Numbered from the stretch's first letter, positions 27,060 to 36,400 are shown. The stretch: DNA of 64,000 bases from Lutibacter sp. (GCA_030683995.1 JAUXPH010000036.1:1-64000); one strand, 5' to 3'. The notes: a model not told the origin generated them from the letters alone. A program made the numbers and translations.

Positions 27060-28055
27060 ATGACGAGAATTACCGCGGTGATCACTGCAGTTGGAAAATA
27101 TGTTCCTGAAGACATTTTAACAAATAAAATGTTAGAGAAAATGGTGGATACACACGATGAGTGGATCACCACAAGAACAGGAATTAAAGAACGAAGAATT
27201 TTAAAAGGCGAGGGAAAGGGAACTTCATTTATGGCAATTAAAGCGGCTCAACAGTTGCTTGATAAGAAAAAATTAGATCCCAAAGAAATTGAACTGGTTA
27301 TAGTTTGCACCGCTACGCCTGATATGCAAGCTGCAGCAACCGCTGTTTTTGTAGCCACAGAAATTGGCGCAACCAATGCTTTTGGTTTCGATTTGGAAGC
27401 GGCCTGTTCAAGTTTTTTATATGGAATGTCTGTTGCCGCAATGTATATCGAATCTGGTAGATACACAAAAGTGCTGCTTATTGGAGCCGATAAATGTTCT
27501 TCTATGATTGATTATACAGATCGGTCAACTTGTATTATATTTGGTGATGGCGCCGGAGCAGTTTTATTTGAGCCAAATAATGAAGGTTTGGGATTGCAGG
27601 ATGAATATTTGAGAAGCGATGGAGCCGGAAGAGAATTTTTACAAGTAAAAGCAGGCGGTTCTATCAATCCGTTGACAAAAGAAGGGATAGACAATAAAGA
27701 AAATTTTATTTTTCAAGACGGTAAAACTGTTTTTAAAAATGCGGTTTTTAATATGGCAGATGCAGCCGTTAAAATAATGGAGCGCAACAATTTAACCAAT
27801 GACAATATACAATGGCTTGCTGCACACCAAGCAAACAAGCGCATTATTGAAGCGACAGCAAACAGAATTGAACTGGAAAGTTCAAAAGTAATGATGAATA
27901 TTCAAAATTATGGAAACACAACATCGGCCACATTGCCATTGCTTTTGGCTGATTATGAACAACAACTAAAAAAGGGAGACAATATAATTTTCGCAGCATT
28001 TGGAGGTGGTTTCACTTGGGGATCAATTTTCTTTAAATGGGCATACAATTCTTAA
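27060..28055 (+). CDS. fabH: 3-oxoacyl-ACP synthase III
   Basis: Initiates fatty-acid synthesis by condensing acetyl-CoA (or a branched starter) with malonyl-ACP. The 331-residue thiolase-fold enzyme has the catalytic Cys116 in EAACSSFLYG, the histidine in AAHQANKRI and the asparagine in NYGNTTSA, completing the Cys-His-Asn triad. It comes before accB and accC, the usual rpmF-fabH-acc order in this phylum. Flavobacterial enzymes often favour branched starters; nothing here decides that. Confidence 0.95.
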   Translation: MTRITAVITAVGKYVPEDILTNKMLEKMVDTHDEWITTRTGIKERRILKGEGKGTSFMAIKAAQQLLDKKKLDPKEIELVIVCTATPDMQAAATAVFVATEIGATNAFGFDLEAACSSFLYGMSVAAMYIESGRYTKVLLIGADKCSSMIDYTDRSTCIIFGDGAGAVLFEPNNEGLGLQDEYLRSDGAGREFLQVKAGGSINPLTKEGIDNKENFIFQDGKTVFKNAVFNMADAAVKIMERNNLTNDNIQWLAAHQANKRIIEATANRIELESSKVMMNIQNYGNTTSATLPLLLADYEQQLKKGDNIIFAAFGGGFTWGSIFFKWAYNS

Positions 28056-28083
28056 CCAATTAACAATTTAAAACCAAATTAAC

Positions 28084-28563
28084 ATGGATTTAAAAGATAT
28101 TCAAAATCTGATAAAATTTGTAGCCAAATCTGGCGCAAGTGAAGTTAAGTTAGAAATGGAAGATATTAAAATCACCATTAAAACCGGAACTGAAAGAACT
28201 GAAACTACCATACTTCAGCACGCACCATCTCACATTCCTCAAATGGCTGCAAGTCCAATGACTTCTCAAGCGCCTGCTCAAGTTGCCATTGCAGATTCAG
28301 CTGTTATTGAAGCTGCCGTAAAATATATTGAAATTACTTCACCAATTATAGGCACTTTTTACAGAAGACCATCGCCCGACAAACCAGTTTTTGTTGAAGT
28401 CGGCGATGTTGTAAGTCCGCATACTGTTGTATGTATGGTTGAAGCTATGAAATTATTTAATGAAATTGAATCAGAAGTTTCAGGAAAAATTGTAAAAATA
28501 TTAGTGGAAGATGGCACTCCGGTTGAATACGGACAACCAATATTTTTAGTGGATCCATCATAA
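28084..28563 (+). CDS. accB: Acetyl-CoA carboxylase biotin carboxyl carrier protein
   Basis: Carries carboxyl groups for malonyl-CoA formation. The 159-residue protein has an N-terminal dimer segment, a Pro/Ala/Gln-rich linker (about 45-70) and a C-terminal biotinyl domain with EAMKL, Lys123 being the biotin site. The thumb insertion [13 protein letters not shown] typical of AccB is present, distinguishing it from the pump carrier at 8450. It precedes accC by 80 bp. Confidence 0.96.
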   Translation: MDLKDIQNLIKFVAKSGASEVKLEMEDIKITIKTGTERTETTILQHAPSHIPQMAASPMTSQAPAQVAIADSAVIEAAVKYIEITSPIIGTFYRRPSPDKPVFVEVGDVVSPHTVVCMVEAMKLFNEIESEVSGKIVKILVEDGTPVEYGQPIFLVDPS

Positions 28564-28643
28564 TTATAGTTCCAATTTGAATGAGGATCTATGTTTCAAA
28601 TTTTTTTGATATTGATCTTCGTCTATAATAATTTGAAAACAGT

Positions 28644-29996
28644 ATGTTTAAAAAAATATTAATTGCAAACAGGGGCGAAATCGCTTTAAGAGTTATACGA
28701 ACCTGCAGGGAAATGGGCGTTAAAACAGTGGCTGTTTACTCAACTGCCGATGCTGAAAGCTTACACGTGCGTTTTGCGGATGAAGCCGTATGTATCGGTC
28801 CACCTCCAAGCAGTGAGTCTTACTTAAAAATGTCGGCAATATTGGCAGCTGCCGAAATTACAAATGCCGATGCCATTCACCCCGGATACGGATTTTTATC
28901 AGAAAATGCCAAATTTTCAAAATTATGTGAAAAGCACGGCATAAAATTTATTGGAGCCACTTCAGAAATGATTAGCAAAATGGGCGATAAAGCTTCAGCC
29001 CGAGCTACTATGAAAGCAGCCGGCGTACCAACAATTCCAGGTTCTGAAGGATTATTGGAAACTTATGAAGAAGCTGAAAAATTGGCCGATGAAATGAAAT
29101 ATCCTGTGATGTTAAAGGCCACAGCAGGTGGTGGAGGAAAAGGAATGAGGGCAGTGTACGCAAAAAGCAATCTTAAAAATGCTTGGGATGCCGCCCGTCA
29201 GGAGGCGTTTGCCTGTTTTGGAAATGACGGGATGTATATGGAAAAACTGATTGAAGAACCACGCCATATTGAAATCCAAATCATTGGAGATTCCTTTGGA
29301 AAAGCTTGTCATTTATCAGAAAGAGATTGTTCTATCCAACGCCGTCACCAAAAGCTAACGGAAGAGGCACCTTCGCCATTTATGACTACGGCATTGCGAA
29401 AAAAAATGGGTGAAGCCGCTGTAAAAGCTGCAGAATACATCTCTTATGAGGGCGCAGGAACCATCGAATTTTTAGTGGATAAACATCGGAATTTCTACTT
29501 TATGGAGATGAATACGCGAATTCAGGTGGAACATCCTATTACTGAACAGGTGATTGATTACGATTTAATTTATGAACAAATAAAAGTGGCGGCGGGAATT
29601 CCAATCTCCGGTAAAAACTATTTCCCTAAATTGCATTCCATAGAATGCAGAATAAATGCGGAAGATCCTTATAAAGACTTTAGGCCTTCACCGGGAAAAA
29701 TAACCACTTTGCATATTCCGGGAGGTCACGGAATTAGGGTAGATACGCACGTATATGCAGGCTACACGATTCCGCCAAATTATGATTCTATGATTGCAAA
29801 ATTAATTACAACGGCGCAAACCCGTGAAGAGGCCATCAGTAAAATGAAAAGAGCTTTGGATGAGTTTGTGATTGAAGGGATAAAAACCACGATTCCGTTT
29901 CACAGACAATTGATGGATCATCCAGATTATGTTGCGGGAAATTATACCACAGCTTTTATGGAAGGTTTTGAAATTCAACCTGAAACAGACAAGTAA
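28644..29996 (+). CDS. accC: Acetyl-CoA carboxylase biotin carboxylase subunit
   Basis: ATP-grasp enzyme that carboxylates biotin on AccB. The 450-residue sequence has the N-terminal [19 protein letters not shown] block, the glycine-rich ATP loop GGGGKGMR (about residues 153-160), the [11 protein letters not shown] catalytic block and the C-terminal barrel. Full length and intact. It is the only biotin carboxylase in this window, so it is a candidate partner if the carboxyltransferase at 9295 ever runs as a carboxylase. Confidence 0.96.
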   Translation: MFKKILIANRGEIALRVIRTCREMGVKTVAVYSTADAESLHVRFADEAVCIGPPPSSESYLKMSAILAAAEITNADAIHPGYGFLSENAKFSKLCEKHGIKFIGATSEMISKMGDKASARATMKAAGVPTIPGSEGLLETYEEAEKLADEMKYPVMLKATAGGGGKGMRAVYAKSNLKNAWDAARQEAFACFGNDGMYMEKLIEEPRHIEIQIIGDSFGKACHLSERDCSIQRRHQKLTEEAPSPFMTTALRKKMGEAAVKAAEYISYEGAGTIEFLVDKHRNFYFMEMNTRIQVEHPITEQVIDYDLIYEQIKVAAGIPISGKNYFPKLHSIECRINAEDPYKDFRPSPGKITTLHIPGGHGIRVDTHVYAGYTIPPNYDSMIAKLITTAQTREEAISKMKRALDEFVIEGIKTTIPFHRQLMDHPDYVAGNYTTAFMEGFEIQPETDK

Positions 29997-30013
29997 AATT
30001 TCAAATTGAAAAA

Positions 30014-30052
30014 AAATAAAGGATCCCGATGCTTGGGATCCTTTATTTTTTT
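30014..30052 (+). terminator. Terminator after accC
   Basis: A 14-bp perfect stem (AAATAAAGGATCCC with GGGATCCTTTATTT) and a T-run, 18 bp after accC. Confidence 0.9.
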
Positions 30053-30077
30053 AAATTTACTTTCAGTTAATTACCAT

Positions 30078-30542
30078 ATGAAAGAAAAAGAGTTACACTT
30101 CGACGGCATTGACAAAATTATTTTAAAGCATTTAATGGAAGATGCTCGAACGCCAATTTTAAGCATTGCCCGTGAAATTGGTATTTCTGGTGCGGCAATT
30201 CACCAAAGGTTGCGAAAATTGGAAGCGGCCGGATTAATTTTAGGCTCAAAATTTACCATCAATCCGAAAGTATTGGGTTATAAAACATTGGCATTTGTCG
30301 GAATTTTTCTGGATTCGGCCAGTAAATATTCCGCAGCCATCATTCGATTAAAAGAAATTCCCGAAGTTATTGAAAGTCATTACACCACAGGAAATTACGC
30401 CATATTCATCAAAATTATGTGTAAAGACAATGAGCATCTTATGAAATTGCTCAATCAGGAAATTCAATCCATTAAAGGAGTTGCCCGGACGGAAACTTTT
30501 ATTTCGCTCGACCAGCAAATTGACAGACAAATTAAATTATAA
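30078..30542 (+). CDS. Lrp/AsnC family transcriptional regulator
   Basis: A 154-residue regulator with an N-terminal winged helix-turn-helix (IDKIILKHLMEDARTP, then the recognition block SGAAIHQRLRKLEAAG) and a C-terminal RAM domain that binds amino acids (IPEVIESHYTTGNYAIFIKI). The start at 30078 (MKEKELHFDG) is right; an in-frame ATG at 30006 would translate through the accC terminator. It converges with the zinc peptidase gene. Target genes unknown. Confidence 0.93.
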   Translation: MKEKELHFDGIDKIILKHLMEDARTPILSIAREIGISGAAIHQRLRKLEAAGLILGSKFTINPKVLGYKTLAFVGIFLDSASKYSAAIIRLKEIPEVIESHYTTGNYAIFIKIMCKDNEHLMKLLNQEIQSIKGVARTETFISLDQQIDRQIKL

Positions 30543-30568
30543 AAAAAGCCGAATTAACGGCTTTTTTT
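30541..30568. terminator. Bidirectional terminator
   Basis: AAAAAAAGCC/GGCTTTTTTT with an 8-nt loop, placed between convergent genes and usable from both sides. Confidence 0.88.
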
Positions 30569-30585
30569 ATAATTTTTCATCTTTT

Positions 30586-31284
30586 TTAATCTCTGCCTCC
30601 CAAAATAGCAATGCCCCAATAAAGCAGCATAGCCAAAGATCCGATTGCGGCAACCAAATAGGTTCTTGCAGCCCAAGTTAAAGCATCTTTTGCGCCATCT
30701 TGCTCTCTGTTTGTAAGCATATTGTTTGTTTTTAGCCACGCCAAAGCCCTGTTGCTGGCATCATATTCAACTGGCAAGGTGATAAAACTGAACAAAGTTG
30801 CAACCGCCATCATAGCAAGTCCGATTACCGCAATGGTAAAACCTATGCCGGAATCTCCTGAAGCAGCGCCCAAAATTAATCCGCCAATAACCAGCCATTG
30901 CGAGAATTTAGAAGAAATATTTACCGCCGGCACTAATGTTGACCGCAACTGCAACCATTGATATGCTTGCGCGTGTTGAACGGCGTGCCCAACTTCGTGC
31001 GCAGCCACACAGGCAGAGGCTGCGTTTCTTTGTTCGTAAACCGATTCGCTTAAATTTACTGTTTTGTTATGCGGATTGTAATGATCGGTCAATTGGCCAG
31101 GTGTTGAAATAATTTTCACATCATAAATGCCATTGTCGTTTAACATTTTTTGGGCAATTTCCCTTCCGCTTAAACCGTTTTCTAATTGAACTTCCGAGTA
31201 ATATTTAAATTTGTTTTTCAGCTTTTGGCTCACCAACCAACTTACCAGAGAGATCAAACCTATAAGAATATAAAACCCTATCAT
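30586..31284 (-). CDS. Neutral zinc metallopeptidase, YugP-like
   Basis: A 232-residue membrane protein of the YugP (Zn_peptidase_2) family. An N-terminal helix (1-20) is followed by the zinc motif HEVGH (96-100) with His104 nearby, and three or more hydrophobic segments (about 132-190 and 205-228). The HExxH is intact so protease activity is plausible, but no substrate is known for the family. It diverges from the asparaginase gene across a 78-bp gap. Confidence 0.88.
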   Translation of the reverse strand: MIGFYILIGLISLVSWLVSQKLKNKFKYYSEVQLENGLSGREIAQKMLNDNGIYDVKIISTPGQLTDHYNPHNKTVNLSESVYEQRNAASACVAAHEVGHAVQHAQAYQWLQLRSTLVPAVNISSKFSQWLVIGGLILGAASGDSGIGFTIAVIGLAMMAVATLFSFITLPVEYDASNRALAWLKTNNMLTNREQDGAKDALTWAARTYLVAAIGSLAMLLYWGIAILGGRD

Positions 31285-31362
31285 ATTTTTCTTTTTTTAA
31301 TTAATGTATTTTTTTTGGTAAATTTACATCATAAATTATTCCAAAATTCAGGAACAGACAAA

Positions 31363-32400
31363 ATGGCAAAAATCCCTCATATTCTTTTAATTTATACTGG
31401 CGGAACCATAGGTATGGTTAAGGATTATAAAACCGGTGCGCTGAAAATATTTAATTTCGACAAACTTTTAAAACATATCCCTGAGCTTAACCAATTAAAT
31501 TGCACTATCCAAAGTATTTCGCTTGATGAACCCATCGATTCTTCCAATATGAATCCCGACAATTGGGTTTTTATAGCCGAAATAATTGAAAAAAACTATG
31601 CGAAATTCGATGGGTTTGTGGTTTTGCACGGTTCAGACACGATGTCTTATACGGCTTCGGCAATAAGTTTTATGTTCGAAAATTTGTCAAAACCTGTTAT
31701 TTTTACAGGTTCACAATTGCCGATAGGCGATTTAAGAACAGATGCCAAAGAAAATTTAATCACCTCTATTGAAGTTGCCGCAGCGCAAGAAAACGACGAG
31801 CCAATAATTTCGGAAGTCTGTTTGTATTTTGAATACAAATTATATCGTGCCAACAGAACCACAAAAATCAATGCTGAACATTTTGAAGCGTTCACTTCAC
31901 CTAATTTTCCGCCATTGGGAGAAAGCGGGGTTCATTTAAAATTTTACAAACAATTAATTTATAAACCAAAAAACACAAAACCCTTTACGGTTCGAAAACA
32001 CTTGGACAGTAACATCGTAATCCTGAAAATTTTTCCTGGAATCACAGAAAAAGTTGTTTCCAGTATCTTAGGTATTGAAGGGCTTAAAGGGGTGATTTTA
32101 GAAACATTTGGCTCAGGAAATGCACCTACCGAAAAATGGTTTGTTAATTTACTGAAAGAAACCATTCAAAAAGGTGTACATATTATAAATGTGACCCAAT
32201 GTATTGCAGGAACCGTCATTATGGGGCAATATGAAACAAGTATTGAATTAAAAAAAGTGGGAGTTATCAACGGAGGAGACATCACAACTGAATCAGCTTT
32301 GGCGAAATTGATGTACTTATTGGGTGAAAATATTCCAAAAAACAAATTCAAATCTGTTTTTGAAGCACAACTTAGGGGAGAAATAAGTGTGCCGGAATAA
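31363..32400 (+). CDS. ansA: Type I L-asparaginase
   Basis: Hydrolyses L-asparagine to aspartate and ammonia in the cytoplasm. The 345-residue product begins MAKIPHILLIYTGGTIGM, with the first catalytic threonine motif TGGTIG at 12-17, and has the second motif HGSDTM in about the first third. There is no signal peptide, consistent with the low-affinity cytoplasmic type I enzyme. The start at 31363 is chosen because an in-frame upstream ATG at 31186 would overlap the divergent peptidase gene and add a hydrophobic stretch foreign to the family. Confidence 0.93.
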   Translation: MAKIPHILLIYTGGTIGMVKDYKTGALKIFNFDKLLKHIPELNQLNCTIQSISLDEPIDSSNMNPDNWVFIAEIIEKNYAKFDGFVVLHGSDTMSYTASAISFMFENLSKPVIFTGSQLPIGDLRTDAKENLITSIEVAAAQENDEPIISEVCLYFEYKLYRANRTTKINAEHFEAFTSPNFPPLGESGVHLKFYKQLIYKPKNTKPFTVRKHLDSNIVILKIFPGITEKVVSSILGIEGLKGVILETFGSGNAPTEKWFVNLLKETIQKGVHIINVTQCIAGTVIMGQYETSIELKKVGVINGGDITTESALAKLMYLLGENIPKNKFKSVFEAQLRGEISVPE

Positions 32401-32635
32401 TTCTTTTTTTAATTAAATGGGACTTTATTGATATAATTTTTAATATTTTACGCTAAAACACACTAATTTTTGTTAATTATAAAAAAAATTATACAGTAAA
32501 AATAATCATTTTAAAATAGCCATAAAATTTTCAGAACTCAACATTTTTTTGTTACTTGCCATACGCAAAAGATGTCTAAACGTAGAGGTATTAGATAAGT
32601 TAAAGACTTTAAAATCTTTCTCTTCGCTGACTTGT

Positions 32636-32663
32636 TTGTTTTATAAAAATTATTATATATTTA
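32636..32663 (+). promoter_or_regulatory. Candidate promoter of the ExbB/ExbD operon
   Basis: TTG (32636-32638), 17-bp spacer, TATATTTA (32656-32663; 7 of 8 to TAnnTTTG), 33 bp before the ExbB start. Confidence 0.45.
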
Positions 32664-32695
32664 ACCCGTGAAATTAATAAATTAACTATTAGACA

Positions 32696-33442
32696 ATGAA
32701 AAGACTATTTACTATCCTTGCAATCACAGGATTATTGTTATTTGGAGCAGCACCTAAGGCTTTTGCACAAGATGCAGCAAACACAGAACAAGTTGCAGAC
32801 GCAACCGAATCAAAAACATTTCATCAAGAATTAAAACAACGTTTCATTGAAGGAGGCCCTTTTTTTATGGGAATTGTTTTGGTAACCTTAATATTAGGGT
32901 TGGCAATTGCAATTGAAAGAATTATCTACCTTAACATGGCAACTACCAACACTAAAAAATTAGTAAGCCAAATTGACGAAGCTTTAGCTTCAGGTGGCGT
33001 TGAAGCTGCAAAAGAAGTTTGCAGAAACACTAAAGGTCCTGTTGCTTCTATATTTTATCAAGGATTAGATAGAATGGACGAAGGAGTTGAATCAGCTGAA
33101 AAAGCAGTTGTTGCTTATGGTGGTGTTCAAATGGGATTATTGGAAAAAAATATTTCTTGGTTATCTTTATTTATTGCTTTGGCACCAATGCTTGGTTTCA
33201 TGGGTACAGTAATCGGTATGATTAGTGCTTTTGACTCAATTCAAGCTGCAGGAGATATCTCTCCAACGGTTGTTGCTGGAGGTATTAAAGTGGCCTTGTT
33301 AACAACTGTGTTTGGTTTAGTTGTTGCAATTATTCTTCAAGTTTTTTATAATTACATTATCTCTAAAGTAGATAGTATTGTAAACAATATGGAAGATGCT
33401 TCAATTTCACTAGTTGACCTTTTGGTTAGACACAAAAAATAA
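32696..33442 (+). CDS. exbB: MotA/TolQ/ExbB proton channel family protein
   Basis: Inner-membrane proton channel component that energises outer-membrane processes. The 248-residue protein has a cleavable-looking N-terminal signal (ending PKAFAQ), one early TM helix (about 52-75), a cytoplasmic loop, and the paired TM helices of the family with LAPMLGFMGTVIGMISAF and KVALLTTVFGLVVAI. It leads a four-gene run with spacings of 5, 7 and 9 bp, implying one transcript. Whether it drives TonB, Tol-Pal-like or other machinery is not decided by sequence. Confidence 0.93.
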   Translation: MKRLFTILAITGLLLFGAAPKAFAQDAANTEQVADATESKTFHQELKQRFIEGGPFFMGIVLVTLILGLAIAIERIIYLNMATTNTKKLVSQIDEALASGGVEAAKEVCRNTKGPVASIFYQGLDRMDEGVESAEKAVVAYGGVQMGLLEKNISWLSLFIALAPMLGFMGTVIGMISAFDSIQAAGDISPTVVAGGIKVALLTTVFGLVVAIILQVFYNYIISKVDSIVNNMEDASISLVDLLVRHKK

Positions 33443-33447
33443 TAATT

Positions 33448-33912
33448 ATGAATACGAAAACATCAAAAATATTAACTTTTGTTACTGGTTTTATAGGATT
33501 GGTAGGTTTTTACTTTTTCGTTAGAATAGTGATGGAAGGTGATGACGCAATAAAGGAAGATGGAGCCTTGCAAGCCAGTATTTTATCTCCATTTATCTCA
33601 TTTTCAATTTTTTTATTGATAGCTACGGCCTTAATTGCAATAATTTTTTCTTTGCTCAATTTAACCAAGCATCCTGAGGTTTTGAAAAGAACTTTATTGG
33701 GCGTAGGCGCAATGGCGCTGTTATTGGTATTGGCTTATGTATTTGCTACTGATGAAGCTACAACAGACGCTATGGGTAAAGTAATATTAGATGGTGAAGC
33801 GGGAAGTGTTTCCAAATGGGTAAGCACCCTAATTAATTACAGTTTTATATTAGGATCTATTGGTTTAGCATTCTTTTTATTCGACTTTGTAAAATCACTT
33901 GTAAAAAATTAA
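33448..33912 (+). CDS. Hypothetical four-helix membrane protein in the Exb operon
   Basis: A 154-residue protein with four predicted TM helices (about 7-27, 46-68, 83-102, 129-150) and a short acidic periplasmic or cytoplasmic loop after helix 1 (EGDDAIKEDG). No known domain recognised. It is tightly packed between exbB (5 bp) and exbD (7 bp), so it probably belongs to the same complex or modulates it. Confidence 0.8.
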   Translation: MNTKTSKILTFVTGFIGLVGFYFFVRIVMEGDDAIKEDGALQASILSPFISFSIFLLIATALIAIIFSLLNLTKHPEVLKRTLLGVGAMALLLVLAYVFATDEATTDAMGKVILDGEAGSVSKWVSTLINYSFILGSIGLAFFLFDFVKSLVKN

Positions 33913-33919
33913 CTAAATC

Positions 33920-34534
33920 ATGGCAAGAAGAGAAATTGGAGAAATTAATGCTGGTTCAATGGCAGACATTGCGTTCTTGCTTTTAATATTTTTCTTAGTG
34001 ACAACTACGATGGATGTTGATTCAGGTATTGCGCGTAAATTGCCTGAAAAAACAGATGTGCAGTCTGACGTAATTGTAAAGGAAAAAAACGTTATGGATA
34101 TCGTTGTCAATAGAAATAACCAGTTATTAGTTGAAAATGAATATGTAAAAGTAACTGACGTTAAGCGTTTGGCAATGAAGTTTATTGATAATGGAGGTGG
34201 AATAGGTACTCCAATTGATGACAAACCAGGTGAGCCTTGCGATTATTGCGGTGGTGAGAAAGATCCTAATTCTTCCGATCATCCAACAAAAGCGATTATA
34301 TCTTTACAAAGTGACAGAGGGACTACTTACGGTATGTATATTTCCATTCAAAATGAAATTGAAGGCGCTTATACAGAATTGAGAAACAAGCTTTCTAAAA
34401 AATTGTATGGCAGAACTTATGATGAATTATTGGGCGATTATAAGGACAATCCTTCAAAAAGTTTGCAAGATAAAATTGATGATTTGAAAAACAAATATCC
34501 TCAAATCATTACTGAACCTGAACCGATAAAATAA
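33920..34534 (+). CDS. exbD: ExbD/TolR family protein, first copy
   Basis: Single-pass biopolymer transport protein, 204 residues. The N-terminal TM helix (about 13-31) carries the proton-path aspartate Asp16 in GSMADIAFLLLIFFL. The periplasmic domain is longer than in the second copy and contains a CDYCGG motif (Cys107, Cys110) with His121 close by, a possible disulfide or metal site. It is followed after 9 bp by a second ExbD. Confidence 0.92.
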   Translation: MARREIGEINAGSMADIAFLLLIFFLVTTTMDVDSGIARKLPEKTDVQSDVIVKEKNVMDIVVNRNNQLLVENEYVKVTDVKRLAMKFIDNGGGIGTPIDDKPGEPCDYCGGEKDPNSSDHPTKAIISLQSDRGTTYGMYISIQNEIEGAYTELRNKLSKKLYGRTYDELLGDYKDNPSKSLQDKIDDLKNKYPQIITEPEPIK

Positions 34535-34543
34535 TAGCATATT

Positions 34544-35017
34544 ATGAGTAAATTTAAAAAGAAGAAAAAAGGTTTACCTGCAATTTCTACGGCATCTTTA
34601 CCTGATATTGTATTTATGTTATTGTTCTTTTTCATGGTGTCCACAACAATGAGAGAAACCGATTTATTGATTAAAAAACCGGTGCTCCCTGTGGCCAGTG
34701 AAGTGAAAAAATTGGAACTTAAGAGCTTGGTGAGCACAATTTATATTGGTAAATCAAAAGATACTAGGATAGCTGGAGACAAAATTCAAGTAAATGATAA
34801 AATAGTGGAGGTTAAAGACATTCCAAGTTTTATCTTTTCAGAAAGGGCTTTAAGAAAGGAAGATGAAGTTAAATTTATGACCACTTCCATTAAAGCAGAT
34901 AAGGAAGCAAGTGTTGGCACAATACTAGACATTAAGGAGCAATTAAGAGACATAAATGCATTGAAAATAAGTTTCTCAACATCAAGAGGAAACGATTTAA
35001 GCAGTAATTATAAATAG
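34544..35017 (+). CDS. exbD: ExbD/TolR family protein, second copy
   Basis: A 157-residue single-pass protein with a basic N terminus (KFKKKKKG), a TM helix holding Asp21 (SLPDIVFMLLFFFMV) and a short periplasmic domain. Two non-identical ExbD proteins per ExbB is the usual flavobacterial arrangement and suggests a heteromeric stator. A strong terminator closes the operon. Confidence 0.92.
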   Translation: MSKFKKKKKGLPAISTASLPDIVFMLLFFFMVSTTMRETDLLIKKPVLPVASEVKKLELKSLVSTIYIGKSKDTRIAGDKIQVNDKIVEVKDIPSFIFSERALRKEDEVKFMTTSIKADKEASVGTILDIKEQLRDINALKISFSTSRGNDLSSNYK

Positions 35018-35048
35018 TAATTATTAATATTTATAATTTTTTTAAAAT

Positions 35049-35086
35049 AAAAAGGCAATCAAGCAATATTTGATTGCCTTTTTTTC
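35049..35086 (+). terminator. Terminator of the Exb operon
   Basis: A 13-bp stem (AAAAAGGCAATCA with TGATTGCCTTTTT) and a T-run, 30 bp after the second exbD. Confidence 0.9.
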
Positions 35087-35105
35087 TTTTTATAAAGTAC
35101 CTTTG
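35074..35105 (+). promoter_or_regulatory. Promoter of the barrel gene, right at its start codon
   Basis: TTG (35074-35076), 21-bp spacer, TACCTTTG (35098-35105). The ATG is at 35110, so the predicted transcript start is at or next to the start codon. The -33 box lies inside the terminator stem of the preceding operon. Confidence 0.5.
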
Positions 35106-35109
35106 ATTT

Positions 35110-35787
35110 ATGAATAAGTATTTATTAATATTATTTTTCCTATTTTATGCCATAAAACCGCAGGCACAGGTTAATAATGATTCAATAATTGATCTTAAAT
35201 ATTTAGAAGATCAGTTATATTTGTCATTAACATACACAATTTTAAGCAACAAGCCAGAAACTATATCTCAAAACGGGTTTTCAGGAGGTTTCTCAATGGG
35301 ATTTATTAAAGATATCCCATTAAATGAACAAAGAAACTTAGGACTTGGAATAGGTGTGGGCTATGCCTATAATGTGTATGTTCAAAATTTAAAAGTTTCC
35401 AGAGAAAATCAGACCACTTTATTTGAGCTGGCGGAAGATTATAAAACGAACAGATTTGGAATTAAAGCAATTGAAATGCCTTTTGAATTTAGGTGGAGAA
35501 CATCAACCCCAGAAAAATATAATTTTTGGAGGGTTTATGGAGGTATAAAATTCGCGTATTTAATAACTGCAAAAACAAAATTTACTGATTCCGAAGTAGT
35601 GTTAACGACTAAAAATATTCCAGAGTTCAACAGGATTCAATACGGAGCCACTTTAGCAACAGGATATGGCAATTGGAACCTTTATTTTTATTATGGTTTA
35701 AGCCCTTTGTTCAAAGATGCTTTATTTAATGGGAAGAAGATTGATTTAAAAGATGTCAATATTGGTTTGAAATTTTACATTATGTAA
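35110..35787 (+). CDS. Outer-membrane beta-barrel (porin family) protein
   Basis: A 225-residue protein with a Sec signal peptide (ending KPQAQ) and alternating-strand sequence rich in Gly and aromatic residues, ending in a hydrophobic residue run (VNIGLKFYIM) typical of small barrels in the OMP_b-brl_2 group. It has its own promoter and is separated from the Exb operon by a terminator. It is not close to the gliding protein SprT/PorT in sequence. The 3' end overlaps the convergent membrane-protein gene by 13 bp. Confidence 0.8.
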   Translation: MNKYLLILFFLFYAIKPQAQVNNDSIIDLKYLEDQLYLSLTYTILSNKPETISQNGFSGGFSMGFIKDIPLNEQRNLGLGIGVGYAYNVYVQNLKVSRENQTTLFELAEDYKTNRFGIKAIEMPFEFRWRTSTPEKYNFWRVYGGIKFAYLITAKTKFTDSEVVLTTKNIPEFNRIQYGATLATGYGNWNLYFYYGLSPLFKDALFNGKKIDLKDVNIGLKFYIM

Positions 35788-36386
35788 ATAAAGTAAACAA
35801 TAAACTGCCCAACCATTCCAATAACACCTCCCAACAGCACTTCAATTAATTGGTGTGCACGTAATTTTAACCTTGCCGATGCCACCAACCCCGCCAACAC
35901 AAATAATGCCGCCAAAATAGTTATTATATTTATTTTATAGAAATGACTGAAATAAATTAAAAATCCAATAAGCCCAGAAACGCCCAAAGTATGAAGACTC
36001 ACTTTAATCTTTAAATACAAAAACACAGAGACACATATTAAACTTAAGCCATACCCAAAAAAGAAGAGTGCCAAAAGATCTACAATCGCCGATTTATAAA
36101 TCCAATGACCTATAATAAAAGAGATAGAAATAAATAGCAATAGAGGGAATTTTCGTTCTTCAATGGTTACCATATGGTAACTTTTTATCATTTCAAATTT
36201 TTTTAAAAGCCACAATAACAGTATTGGAAATATATAGGTACCAATAAAAATAACGGCTATGATGAGATATTCTTGGGGCTTAAATATAAATTTAGGAATA
36301 AAAAGAAAAAATAAAAGGGTTCCAATTGTTGGGAAATTTATTGGATGAAAGAAATAGGAAATAAATTTTGAAAATTTCATAATCAT
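35775..36386 (-). CDS. Integral membrane protein, possibly degenerate PAP2-like
   Basis: A 203-residue protein with six or so TM helices. Two short blocks, SLHTLGVSG and SARLKLRAHQLIEVLLGG, sit where PAP2 phosphatases have PSGH and SRxxxxxHxxxD; the His of the second is kept but the Asp is Glu, the Arg shifted, and the lysine/arginine motif KxxxxxxRP is only weakly suggested by EERKFP. I therefore treat it as PAP2-like in fold with doubtful activity. Start could be 36386 or 36380. It lies just downstream of rpoN on the same strand (14 bp). Confidence 0.6.
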   Translation of the reverse strand: MIMKFSKFISYFFHPINFPTIGTLLFFLFIPKFIFKPQEYLIIAVIFIGTYIFPILLLWLLKKFEMIKSYHMVTIEERKFPLLLFISISFIIGHWIYKSAIVDLLALFFFGYGLSLICVSVFLYLKIKVSLHTLGVSGLIGFLIYFSHFYKINIITILAALFVLAGLVASARLKLRAHQLIEVLLGGVIGMVGQFIVYFIYIM

Positions 36387-36400
36387 TTTTAGGCAATTTG

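Noticed and set aside
30006-30077. Upstream start for the Lrp regulator
   Set aside because: These codons run through the accC terminator hairpin; the conserved winged-helix domain begins just after 30078.
31186-31362. N-terminal extension of the asparaginase from an upstream ATG
   Set aside because: It would overlap the divergent zinc peptidase gene and add a hydrophobic stretch absent from the family; the start at 31363 begins with the normal asparaginase N terminus.
35110-35787. Gliding/type IX secretion protein SprT (PorT)
   Set aside because: Size and barrel character are similar, but the sequence lacks blocks I associate with SprT, so only a general barrel call is made.
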